Shown: positions 50,333-58,004 of the stretch, in pieces
How the letters are laid out: each line of letters starts with the position of its first letter
Position numbering within the stretch: position 1 is the stretch's first letter
Source of the DNA: Ancylobacter aquaticus
GTDB lineage: Bacteria > Pseudomonadota > Alphaproteobacteria > Rhizobiales > Xanthobacteraceae
Length of the DNA stretch: 64,000 nucleotides
NCBI RefSeq assembly: GCF_004339465.1
Contig: NZ_SMFY01000001.1
Span: 434,001-498,000 of the forward strand
Reading direction: 5' to 3'
Translations under genes and position numbers: made by a program
The notes under the pieces: generated by a model
Database searches by the model: none
What the model was told of the DNA's origin: nothing
The model's input: the letters and a program-made list of their open reading frames with translations, nothing else

Positions 50333-51085
50333 TCAGACGACCTTCGCGAAGAACAGTTCGCCGAGATCGGCGGCACGCAGATCGGCAGCGCGGGCGCGCA
50401 GGCTCAACTGCCCGGCGACAAGCACGACCGCCTCGTCGGCGATGCGCAGGGCGGCCGTCACATTCTGCTCGACCAGCAGCACGGTGACGCCCGCCTCGCG
50501 CACACGCAGCACCGCCTCCATGGTCTGGTCGACGATCTTGGGCGAGAGGCCTGCCGACGGTTCGTCGAGCAGCAGGACTTCCGGGTTGGCGAGCAGCGCG
50601 CTGGCAAAGGCGAGCATCTGGCGCTGGCCGCCGGACAGGTCCCCGGCCCGCGCGCGGAAGCGTCCCGCCAGTTCGGGAAACAGCGAGAGCACCCGCTCGC
50701 GCTGTTCCGGGCCCACCCCGGCGCGCCCGCGCAGGAATTCGGTGGCGAGCTTGAAATTCTCGCCGATGGTCAGGTTGGGAAAGACGTTCGCTTCCTGCGG
50801 GACATAGGCAAGGCCCGCGGAAACGCGGCGTGCGGGGGCCTCGTGGGTCACGTCATGCCCCGTCACCCGCACCGACCCGGCCCGGACATCGAGCATCCCC
50901 GCCAGGGTCTTCACGAAGCTCGACTTGCCCGAACCATTCGGGCCGATCACGGCGAGGATGGTCTCGGGGTCCTGACGCAGATCAATGCCGCGCACGATGT
51001 CGCCACCCCGGCCATAGCCGGCGCGCAGCCCTTCGATCGCCAGGGCCGGAATGCTGTTTCCCCCGCTTCTGTTTCCCCCGGTCAT
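50333..51085 (-). CDS. livF: Liv-type ABC ATPase, LivF family
   Basis: 250 residues. Walker A GPNGSGKSS, LSGGQRQMLAFASALL signature, Walker B LLLDEPSAGLSP. The open frame extends far upstream to 51484, but that part overlaps livG in another frame and has no family match; the ATG at 51085 gives ATGA overlap with the livG stop and a normal length. Part of the operon livG-livF-livH-livM-ahpD-SBP. Confidence 0.93.
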   Translation of the reverse strand: MTGGNRSGGNSIPALAIEGLRAGYGRGGDIVRGIDLRQDPETILAVIGPNGSGKSSFVKTLAGMLDVRAGSVRVTGHDVTHEAPARRVSAGLAYVPQEANVFPNLTIGENFKLATEFLRGRAGVGPEQRERVLSLFPELAGRFRARAGDLSGGQRQMLAFASALLANPEVLLLDEPSAGLSPKIVDQTMEAVLRVREAGVTVLLVEQNVTAALRIADEAVVLVAGQLSLRARAADLRAADLGELFFAKVV

Positions 51086-51855
51086 GCCGCCGCTCCGAGA
51101 TAGGCTTCGACGACGCGCGGGTCGCGCGACACTTGCTCGAAGGGGCCGGAAACCAGCAGGCGGCCCTCGGCCATCACATGCACATGGTCGCAAAGCTCGC
51201 CGATCAGATGCATGTCGTGCTCGACAATGCCGAAGGTGACGCCTTCCGCCCTCAGTTCCCGCACCAGCCGGATCATCTCCAGCTTGAGCGGCGGCGAAAC
51301 GCCCGCTCCCGGCTCGTCCAGCAGAATGAGCCGAGGTTCGAGCAGCAGGGCGCGGGCGATGTCGAGCAGCTTCTTCTGCCCGCCGGACAGGCCGGAGGAG
51401 GGCTGATCGGCCAGATGCCAGAGCCCGATGCGCTCCAGCAGGGCGCGGGCACGCACGGCATTGGCGTGTTCCTGCGCCCACCATTTGCGCCGGCCGAACA
51501 GGGCCGCCACAACGCCCTCGCCCGACTGGTGGCGCGGCGCGAGCAGCAGGTTCTCGAACACGGTGAGGCTGCCAAGTTCACGCACGATCTGAAACGTGCG
51601 GGCCACGCCTTTTTCGGCGAAGCGATGGACCGGCAGCGCGGTGATGTCGACACCCGACAGGCGCACCGAGCCGGTATCGGGCCGCACCAGCCCGGTCATG
51701 ACATTGAGCAGCGTCGTCTTTCCCGCGCCATTGGGACCGATCAGCCCCGTTATGCCCCCGGTGGCGATGGCGAGGGTGCAGGCGTCGAGCGCAACGAGCC
51801 CGCCATAGCGCTTCGTGACCGCGCAAACCTCAAGGAAGGCGGGGCGCTTATCCAC
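51082..51855 (-). CDS. livG: Liv-type ABC ATPase, LivG family
   Basis: 257 residues. Walker A GPNGAGKTT, ARTFQIVRELGSLTVFENLLLAPRHQ of the LivG class, signature LSGGQKKLLDIARALLL and Walker B LILLDEPGAGVSP. First gene of the second Liv operon. A GTG at 51855 preceded by AGGGAGG is preferred to an upstream TTG at 51873. The promoter must lie in the AT-rich spacer shared with the divergent LysR gene. Confidence 0.92.
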   Translation of the reverse strand: MDKRPAFLEVCAVTKRYGGLVALDACTLAIATGGITGLIGPNGAGKTTLLNVMTGLVRPDTGSVRLSGVDITALPVHRFAEKGVARTFQIVRELGSLTVFENLLLAPRHQSGEGVVAALFGRRKWWAQEHANAVRARALLERIGLWHLADQPSSGLSGGQKKLLDIARALLLEPRLILLDEPGAGVSPPLKLEMIRLVRELRAEGVTFGIVEHDMHLIGELCDHVHVMAEGRLLVSGPFEQVSRDPRVVEAYLGAAA

Positions 51856-52029
51856 CGCTCGCCTCCCTGGCAAGGTGCCCAGTGCACAAACCGTGCGCAG
51901 TCGATGCCTTTATGACGTGCATTAGCCCATCTTATGTTCAGTATTTCTACGTATTTCAGTGTAGGATTGAAGCGTTCATCTCGACAAATTTATAATGTTT
52001 TGGTTGAGTATAAGTGATATTTATTATTG
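51856..52029. promoter_or_regulatory. AT-rich divergent promoter region between livG and lysR-like genes
   Basis: From about 51910 to 52029 the composition changes to strongly AT-rich (for example CGACAAATTTATAATG and TATTTATTATTG), unlike the GC-rich surroundings. Divergent promoters and LysR sites should lie here. No single clear palindrome was found. Confidence 0.5.
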
Positions 52030-52935
52030 ATGATCCGATCACTCGAAATCGTTCTGCTGCGAACCTTCGTTCTCATGGTCGAGGAGCGAAGTGTGACGCG
52101 CGTTGCTGAGAAACTTGGCCGCACGCAGCCGGCCATCAGCCTTCAAATACGTCGGCTTGAAGATGCGGCGCGCCGCCCCCTGTTCGAGAGCAGCCTGCGC
52201 CAGCTTCGGCTGACGCCTTACGGCGAGATGCTGCTTCCCTATGCGCGGGCCGTGCTGCGCCTGCATGATGAGGCGCAGGCCAAGCTCGCCTCCGATGAAA
52301 TCGAGGGCCGGGTTACGCTGGCCTGCCCGGACCTGTATGCCGCGTTCCTGCTTCCGGCGACGCTGGCAAGCTTCCGCGCGGCCTATCCTCGGGTCGAGGT
52401 ATCGGTCCGCTGCAACCTCACGCGGCAGATTGCGACGGACATGGACGGCGGCCTTGTCGACGTTGCCATCGTCACGCGCATGCCGGGCGTCCAGCCGAAA
52501 TCCGCCCACGCCGTGCATCTTCGGGAGGAGGCTCTGGTCTGGCTCGGCGCCGAAGGAGGGGATGCGCATCGGCGCGTGCCGATCCCGCTGGCCCTGCTGC
52601 CGGAAGGCAATCTGTACCGCGATCTGGCGCTGATGGAACTCAACGAGACCGGCATAAAGTGGCGCGTCGCCTGCGTCTCGGAAAGCATTGCCGGGCTACA
52701 GGCGATGGCACTGGCGGATGCGGCGATCATCGTTCTGGCCGAATCCGTCCATGCCCGCGGCCTCGTCAATCTTCCCGAGAACTGCGGCCTGCCCGTTCTT
52801 CCGCCGGTGGACCTCATGCTCTGGCGTCGACGCGAGGGGCTTTCCGAGGCGGCGGCGCATTTCGCCAGCCACATCGAAGGTCATATCTGCCGGGACCGCG
52901 CCTCGCCCGTGACATCAATTGCCGCAGAGGCCTGA
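52030..52935 (+). CDS. LysR-family transcriptional regulator
   Basis: 301 residues. N-terminal helix-turn-helix IVLLRTFVLMVEERSVTRVAEKLGRTQPAISLQIRRLEDAARRPLFES, then a substrate domain beginning EGRVTLACPDLYAAFLLPATLASFRAAYPRVEVSVRCN. Divergent from the Liv/monooxygenase operon, which it probably regulates. No Shine-Dalgarno before the ATG at 52030 (AT-rich leader), so translation may be leaderless or weak. Confidence 0.93.
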   Translation: MIRSLEIVLLRTFVLMVEERSVTRVAEKLGRTQPAISLQIRRLEDAARRPLFESSLRQLRLTPYGEMLLPYARAVLRLHDEAQAKLASDEIEGRVTLACPDLYAAFLLPATLASFRAAYPRVEVSVRCNLTRQIATDMDGGLVDVAIVTRMPGVQPKSAHAVHLREEALVWLGAEGGDAHRRVPIPLALLPEGNLYRDLALMELNETGIKWRVACVSESIAGLQAMALADAAIIVLAESVHARGLVNLPENCGLPVLPPVDLMLWRRREGLSEAAAHFASHIEGHICRDRASPVTSIAAEA

Positions 52936-53047
52936 CACGGAGCTCGAAGCGGGAGCGTAGGTCCGCACGACCCGCCGTCTCCAGCCCTCGCCCGAGACAG
53001 CACCGGGAGCCGGCGCGGCCGGTGATGGGAACGGAACACCTCAGGCG

Positions 53048-54556
53048 CTACGCCGGCGACAGCGGGATGCTTTGCTGGAACCGGAAGAGATTATCCGGGT
53101 CATAACGACGCTTGACTGTGCTCAGCCGCGCGAGGTTTTCGCCGTAATAGGCCTGCTGCCAGTCCTTGAGCGTCCGGTCGGGGAAGTTCACATAGGAACG
53201 CGGAAGCACAAAACGCTGCATGTCGGCGAAATAGTCGTCGAGCCAGCGGGCCTGCTGCTCCAGCAGCTGCGGCGGATCCAGCGGCGACCAGGTTCGCTCC
53301 ATCTCGAAGATGAAGTTGGAACCGCGGTGCACATAGGCGGTCTCGTCAGGCTTCTTGTCGCCGACTGCGCCGCCGATTGCGAACAGGATGCCCATATTCG
53401 CCTGCCGCATCGAGCCGCCAGGCCATTTCGACATCCAGGACAGCGACGCTTCCAGCGCGTCGGCGGCCAGTTGCTCCTGCACCATGCTGGAGCGGACATC
53501 GAAGAACCCTTCCGGGTCGTCGGTCACCAGATAGTCGCGCGCTTCCCAGTAGCCCATCTGCCTGATGTGGGCGCGCGCCGGCTCCAGCAGCCGGAACAGC
53601 GGCTGGATCAACTCGCGGAAGGCGCTTTCCGGGCCGTAGAACACGCCGAGCGTCTGCGCGGCAAACTGGTCGCGGCCAAGGAAAGCTCCGGCCCGTTCGG
53701 CGGCGACCTTGCTGCGCGTGGAGATGTCGCGCGGGTTGCTGAGCTGCAGATCTTGCAGCGCCAGCATCAGTTCGACCTGCTTTTGCGCCGGCCAGACGAT
53801 GTTGAAGACCGTCACCTCGTGGACCGGCACCATGCGATAGGTCAGGCGGGTGTGAACACCGAAATTCCCGCCGCCGGACCCACGCAGGGCCCAGAACAGG
53901 TCGGCATTCGTCTGCGCGCTCGCGGTGATCGGCTCCAGGCCCGCCGGGACGAGGTCGGTCGACAGCAGCCGGTCGCAGGTCAGGCCGGCATGCGTGCTGG
54001 CGAAGCCCCAGCCGCCGCCGAGCGTCAGGCCGGTGACGCCGACCGTCGGGCAGCGGCCGGACGGGATGGCGAACGGGTAGGCGCTGAGCACGTTGGCCAC
54101 GTCCTGATTGGTGGCGCCGCCCTGCACGGTGAGGGTCTGCTGGTCAGGATCGACGCTGATCCGGTTCAGCGCACGCATGTCGATCAGCAGGCCCGGCGTG
54201 GTCGAGTAGCCGGCATAGGAGTGGCCGCCGGAGCGGACCGCGAACACTTCGCGATTGTCGCGCGCCCAGCGCAGGCACCGCACCACGTCGCTCTCGGAGG
54301 CGCACAGCGCAATGGCGCGCGGCAGCACATTGTCGTAGCGCGCATTGTTGGAACGGGCGCTGTAGCGATAGGCGTAATCGTCCGGCAGCAGAAGCCGGCC
54401 CTGCATGTCGCGGGCGAGCGCCAGCAGGCCGCCATCGCCCGCGTTGATCGCAAATTGCGCGAAAGCGGCGTTTGGCGCGCCCGTCGCACCTGCAAGCGTC
54501 GCGCCCGCACCAACGCCTGCACCGAGAAATCCGCGCCGGGAAAAAGTCGTCGCCAT
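53048..54556 (-). CDS. Tat-exported FAD-binding oxidoreductase, berberine-bridge-enzyme (BBE) type
   Basis: 502 residues. N-terminus TFSRRGFLGAGVGAGATLAG is a Tat signal. An FAD_binding_4 domain follows: FAVRSGGHSYAGYS with His112 and GRCPTVGVTGLTLGGGWGF with Cys169, the pair that attaches FAD bicovalently in BBE-type oxidases. The C-terminal BBE segment is YVNFPDRTLKDWQQAYYGENLARLSTVKRRYDPDNLF. Oxidises sugars, alcohols or alkaloid-like substrates with O2 in known relatives. It stands alone on the minus strand, divergent from an ArsR/AHSA1 pair. Confidence 0.92.
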   Translation of the reverse strand: MATTFSRRGFLGAGVGAGATLAGATGAPNAAFAQFAINAGDGGLLALARDMQGRLLLPDDYAYRYSARSNNARYDNVLPRAIALCASESDVVRCLRWARDNREVFAVRSGGHSYAGYSTTPGLLIDMRALNRISVDPDQQTLTVQGGATNQDVANVLSAYPFAIPSGRCPTVGVTGLTLGGGWGFASTHAGLTCDRLLSTDLVPAGLEPITASAQTNADLFWALRGSGGGNFGVHTRLTYRMVPVHEVTVFNIVWPAQKQVELMLALQDLQLSNPRDISTRSKVAAERAGAFLGRDQFAAQTLGVFYGPESAFRELIQPLFRLLEPARAHIRQMGYWEARDYLVTDDPEGFFDVRSSMVQEQLAADALEASLSWMSKWPGGSMRQANMGILFAIGGAVGDKKPDETAYVHRGSNFIFEMERTWSPLDPPQLLEQQARWLDDYFADMQRFVLPRSYVNFPDRTLKDWQQAYYGENLARLSTVKRRYDPDNLFRFQQSIPLSPA

Positions 54557-54818
54557 CGCTGAACCCGAGATAATAGGGGTTCAGCTACCGCCGAGGCCCC
54601 GAACAACAGAAGGGGCGGTTATCGCCGAGACCCCGGACCAGATTGCACGATCTTCCGTGAATTTTCTCTGACCGCGCGGAGAGCACAACACCCCGCTCGC
54701 AGCCTACGCCTGGCTCACCATGGCGGCCAGATGACCTACTTCTGACGCCGACAAGAACACTTAGCAAACTGACGAAGTTTTTCTTGCGTGCCTGGCGCAT
54801 CGGGTGATAGTTAGCGAC

Positions 54819-55160
54819 ATGACTAAGCATGATCCGAACCTCTCGCTGCTCTTCCACGCCCTGGCTGATCCGACCCGCCGGTCGATCCTGACCCGGCTCG
54901 CGGAAGGGCCGGCGCCGGTCACGGAATTGTCGGAACCCACCGGCCTGCGGCTGCCCACGGTGATGCGGCACCTCTCGGTGCTGGAGGAAGCGGGTCTGAT
55001 CGCCACCTCCAAGGATGGGCGGGTACGCACCTGCGCCATCGTTCCCGAGGCCCTGCGGCCGGTCCGGACATGGCTCGATGAACAGCGAGCCCTCTGGGAA
55101 ACCCGCCTCGACAGGTTGGAGGCATTTGCGATGAAGGCGATGAAGGAGCGCACGCCATGA
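54819..55160 (+). CDS. ArsR-family transcriptional regulator
   Basis: 113 residues, winged helix (LFHALADPTRRSILTRLAEGPAPVTELSEPTGLRLPTVMRHLSVLEEAGLIATSKDGRVRTCAI). It has no metal-binding cysteines, so it belongs to the non-metal group that usually pairs with an AHSA1-type protein, as here. ATG at 54819 preferred over a GTG at 54804. TTAG-N8-CTAA spans the start codon (54811-54826), a possible autoregulatory site. Confidence 0.92.
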   Translation: MTKHDPNLSLLFHALADPTRRSILTRLAEGPAPVTELSEPTGLRLPTVMRHLSVLEEAGLIATSKDGRVRTCAIVPEALRPVRTWLDEQRALWETRLDRLEAFAMKAMKERTP

Positions 55161-56077
55161 TGTCGAACCTCGATCCGGACGGGATACACGGGGCGCGCGA
55201 TGCGGCGGAAGGCCGCTTTGCGACACTGACCTTCGAGCGGGACGTGGCCGCGCCGTTGTCGGCGCTGTGGCAGGCCTGGACCGCCCCCGCCGCGCGGGCG
55301 GTCTGGGCGGCTCCCACGCCCTCGGTCCTCGTGGAGTTCCTGGAGGCCGACACCCGGGTGGGTGGGCGCGAGGTCTCGCTCTGCAAGGTCGAGGGTCAGC
55401 CGGATATCCGCTGCGAGTGCGGCTGGCTCGAACTGCGGCCGGCGCTGCGCAGCGTGAATTACGAGGTGGTCTCGTCCGAGGGCGTAACGCAATCGGCGGC
55501 GCTGGTGACAGCCGATTTCTCCGGCACGGAGGAACGCAGCCGGCTGGTCGTGACGGTGCAGCTTTCCTCGCTGGCCGGGAATATGGAGGCCGGCTACCGA
55601 CAGGGCTTCAGCGCGGGACTGGATCATCTCGCGGGAGTGGCGGGGCGAACGATGGTGCTCCAGCGCGTGATACGCGCACCGCGCACCATCGTCTGGAACA
55701 GCTGGATGAACCCCGAGACGCTGCCGCAATGGTGGGGCCCGGAGGGGTTTTCCTGCCGCACCAGCAGGATCGACCTGCGGACGGGCGGGGAATGGCTGTT
55801 CGATATGATCGGGCCCGACGGCACGGTCTACCCGAACCACCATCGCTACATCGAGGTCCGCCCCGAGGAGAGGATCGGCTACGCGCTGCTCTGGGGCGAG
55901 AACGGGCCGAAGCACGCCGACGCCTGGGCCTTGCTGGAGGATCAGGACGGAGCGACGAAGGTGACGCTGGGCATGGTGTTCAGCACGGCGGCCGAGTTCC
56001 AGCAGGCGAAGGGTTTCGGCGCCGTGGAACTGGGTCTGCAGACCCTGGGCAAGCTGGAGCGCTTCGTCACGTCATAG
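55157..56077 (+). CDS. Double AHSA1/SRPBCC-domain protein
   Basis: 306 residues containing two START-like (AHSA1) domains in one chain: residues about 22-160 (FERDVAAPLSALWQAWTAPAARAVWAAP; LSSLAGNMEAGYRQGFSAGLDHLA) and about 165-305 (LQRVIRAPRTIVWNSWMNPETLPQWWGPEGFSCRTSRIDLRTGGEWLFDMIGPDG). These hydrophobic-cavity proteins are usually single-domain; two ArsR-linked copies seem fused. ATG overlaps the ArsR stop (ATGATG). Ligand unknown. Confidence 0.92.
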   Translation: MMSNLDPDGIHGARDAAEGRFATLTFERDVAAPLSALWQAWTAPAARAVWAAPTPSVLVEFLEADTRVGGREVSLCKVEGQPDIRCECGWLELRPALRSVNYEVVSSEGVTQSAALVTADFSGTEERSRLVVTVQLSSLAGNMEAGYRQGFSAGLDHLAGVAGRTMVLQRVIRAPRTIVWNSWMNPETLPQWWGPEGFSCRTSRIDLRTGGEWLFDMIGPDGTVYPNHHRYIEVRPEERIGYALLWGENGPKHADAWALLEDQDGATKVTLGMVFSTAAEFQQAKGFGAVELGLQTLGKLERFVTS

Positions 56078-56108
56078 CACTCGGTCCGTAGACCCGGCAC
56101 GGCTCGCT

Positions 56109-56807
56109 TCAATCGCGGAAATAATCCGGCCAGCGGGCCCGCAGATCCGGCGTGAAGGCCAGCGACTTGGAGAGATGTTCGCGCAGCGCGCCTTGGGCGG
56201 CCGCCACATCGCCGGAAGCGATGCCTGCGACGATGGCGCGGTGATCCTCGATCACCTGCAGCGCCTTGCCCGGCATGGGCAGATGCAGCCGGCGAATGCG
56301 GTCGATATGGCCGGAATAGCGGCGGGTCATTTTCCACAGGTCCGGCACGCCGGCGGTCTCGAAGAAGATGCGGTGGAATTCGCGATCGGCCTTTTCGAAG
56401 CCCGGAAGGTCGCCGCGCGCCAGCAGCGCCGCCTGCACGTCGATCACCGCTTCCAGTTGCTGCACGACGGCGGCGCGCTCCTCCATCAGGGTCAGCGTGC
56501 GCAAAGCCTCCTGCTCGATGGAGCGGCGCAGGAAATGGGCCTGCCGGGCGAGCCGGAGGTCGATGGGGCTCACCATCGTGGCGTGCTGGGGGAAGATATC
56601 GACCAGCGATTCCTCCTGAAGCTTCAGCAGCGCGTCGCGCACCGGCGTCGAGGAGAAGCCGAACAGTTCCTGCAACTCGGTCCGCGAGATCAGCGTCCCG
56701 GGCGGCAGTTCCAGCGCAATGATTCGCTCGCGCAGATAGTCGAAGACCTGCGGCGCGGCATGGCGGGAGGGGTCGCGCGTGGGGCGCGGGCGGTTTGGGA
56801 TGTCCAT
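56109..56807 (-). CDS. GntR-family regulator with FCD domain
   Basis: 232 residues: winged helix (VFDYLRERIIALELPPGTLISRTELQELFGFSSTPVRDALLKLQEESLVDIFPQHATMVSPI) and a helical FCD domain with DREFHRIFFE and DHRAIV metal/ligand-site elements. Divergent from the Bug receptor gene and its sugar-acid enzymes, so it probably represses them until the acid or a derivative binds. Candidate operator at 56840-56855. Confidence 0.93.
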   Translation of the reverse strand: MDIPNRPRPTRDPSRHAAPQVFDYLRERIIALELPPGTLISRTELQELFGFSSTPVRDALLKLQEESLVDIFPQHATMVSPIDLRLARQAHFLRRSIEQEALRTLTLMEERAAVVQQLEAVIDVQAALLARGDLPGFEKADREFHRIFFETAGVPDLWKMTRRYSGHIDRIRRLHLPMPGKALQVIEDHRAIVAGIASGDVAAAQGALREHLSKSLAFTPDLRARWPDYFRD

Positions 56808-56839
56808 TCACGCACCATAGCGCAAAGCTGAGTTGACGG

Positions 56840-56855
56840 CACTGATGCATTAGTG
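56840..56855. promoter_or_regulatory. Near-perfect palindrome, candidate GntR operator
   Basis: CACTGATGCATTAGTG matches its own reverse complement at 14 of 16 positions, centred on ATGCAT. Immediately upstream is TTGACG (56833), a possible -35 element, so a protein bound here would block transcription toward the receptor gene. Confidence 0.6.
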
Positions 56856-56969
56856 TTTCAGTTGCCGGCCCATAAGGGTCAACCCCGCGAAGCCGGGGAC
56901 CGGAGGAGACCACGCGCCAACGCCAAGCCGGCGCCGGCTCCTGCCCCATCCGACGCGACAGGAGGAACG

Positions 56970-57950
56970 ATGTCCCATCTCAAGATTGCCTCGCTGGCGC
57001 TGGCAGCGGCGCTGTGTGCCGGCGCTGCCGCCGCCCCGGCGCTGGCCCAGTCCTTTCCCGATCGGCCGGTGACGGTCGTGGTGCCGTTTCCGCCCGGCGG
57101 CGCCTCGGACAGCACGGCGCGCCTGCTGTTGCCGAAGATGCAGGAAAAGCTCGGCCAGCCGCTGGTGGTCGACAATCGCCCGGGCGCCAATGGCGCGTCG
57201 GGCGCGCAGCACGTGAAGAATTCGCCGGCCGATGGCTACACGCTGCTGGTCGGCTCGATCGGCGTCTTCGCCATCAATCCCGCGCTCAACCCCAAGCTCG
57301 GCTATGCGCCGGGCACGGATTTCGACCTGCTCACCGTGGCGGTGCGCACGCCGAACGTGCTGGTCGCCAATCCGGATTTCCCGGCCAATACGGTTGAGGA
57401 ACTGGTGGCGTATCTGAAGAAGAACCCGGACAAGGTGACGTTCGCCACCTCCGGCGCCGGATCGTCGGACCATTTGACGGCGGCGCTGTTCTGGCAGCAG
57501 ACCGGCACCACCGGCATCCACGTTCCCTATAAGGGCGGCGGACCGGCCATCGCCGATCTCATGGCCGGCCACTCCAACGTGTCGTTCCAGAACCTCGGGG
57601 CTGTCGCGAGCCACATCAAGGCCGGCAAGCTGAAGGTGCTCGGCGTGACCGCCGCAGAGCGCAACCCGTTGCTCCCGAACGTGCCGACCATGAAGGAAGC
57701 CGGCGTCGACGGGCTCGACGTCTATTCCTGGCAGGCCGCCGCAGCGCCGAAGGGGCTGCCGGCCGAGGTGAAGCAGAAGATGGTCGACGCCTTCGCCGCC
57801 GCGCTGGGCGATCCGGCCGTCAAGGCCAAATACAACGACCTCGGCTTCGAGGTCGTCGCCAATACCCCCGAGCAGTTCGCCGCCTTCCAGAAGGCGGAAG
57901 AGGAGCGCTGGCGCCAGGTGGTGTCGGACGGAAAAATCGCCAGCCAGTAA
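56970..57950 (+). CDS. Bug/TctC-family periplasmic receptor (tripartite tricarboxylate transporter class)
   Basis: 326 residues. Signal peptide about residues 1-27 (ends APALAQS), then FPDRPVTVVVPFPPGGASDSTARLLLPKMQEKLGQPLVVDNRPGANGASGAQHVKNSPADGYTLLVG, diagnostic of the Bug family. GGAGGAACG precedes the ATG at 56970. No TctA/TctB membrane genes are nearby, so it is an orphan receptor that would share a transporter encoded elsewhere or act in sensing. Co-operonic enzymes point to a sugar acid ligand. Confidence 0.93.
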   Translation: MSHLKIASLALAAALCAGAAAAPALAQSFPDRPVTVVVPFPPGGASDSTARLLLPKMQEKLGQPLVVDNRPGANGASGAQHVKNSPADGYTLLVGSIGVFAINPALNPKLGYAPGTDFDLLTVAVRTPNVLVANPDFPANTVEELVAYLKKNPDKVTFATSGAGSSDHLTAALFWQQTGTTGIHVPYKGGGPAIADLMAGHSNVSFQNLGAVASHIKAGKLKVLGVTAAERNPLLPNVPTMKEAGVDGLDVYSWQAAAAPKGLPAEVKQKMVDAFAAALGDPAVKAKYNDLGFEVVANTPEQFAAFQKAEEERWRQVVSDGKIASQ

Positions 57951-57959
57951 GTGACCTTC

Positions 57960-57986
57960 GCCGGGCCTCGAACATCGGGGCCCGGC
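57960..57986. terminator. Intercistronic hairpin between Bug receptor and dehydratase genes
   Basis: GCCGGGCC (57960-57967) and GGCCCGGC (57979-57986) form a perfect eight-bp stem with an 11-base loop, ten bases past the receptor stop. Confidence 0.7.
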
Positions 57987-58004
57987 TTCGTACGGGTGCC
58001 TTCC

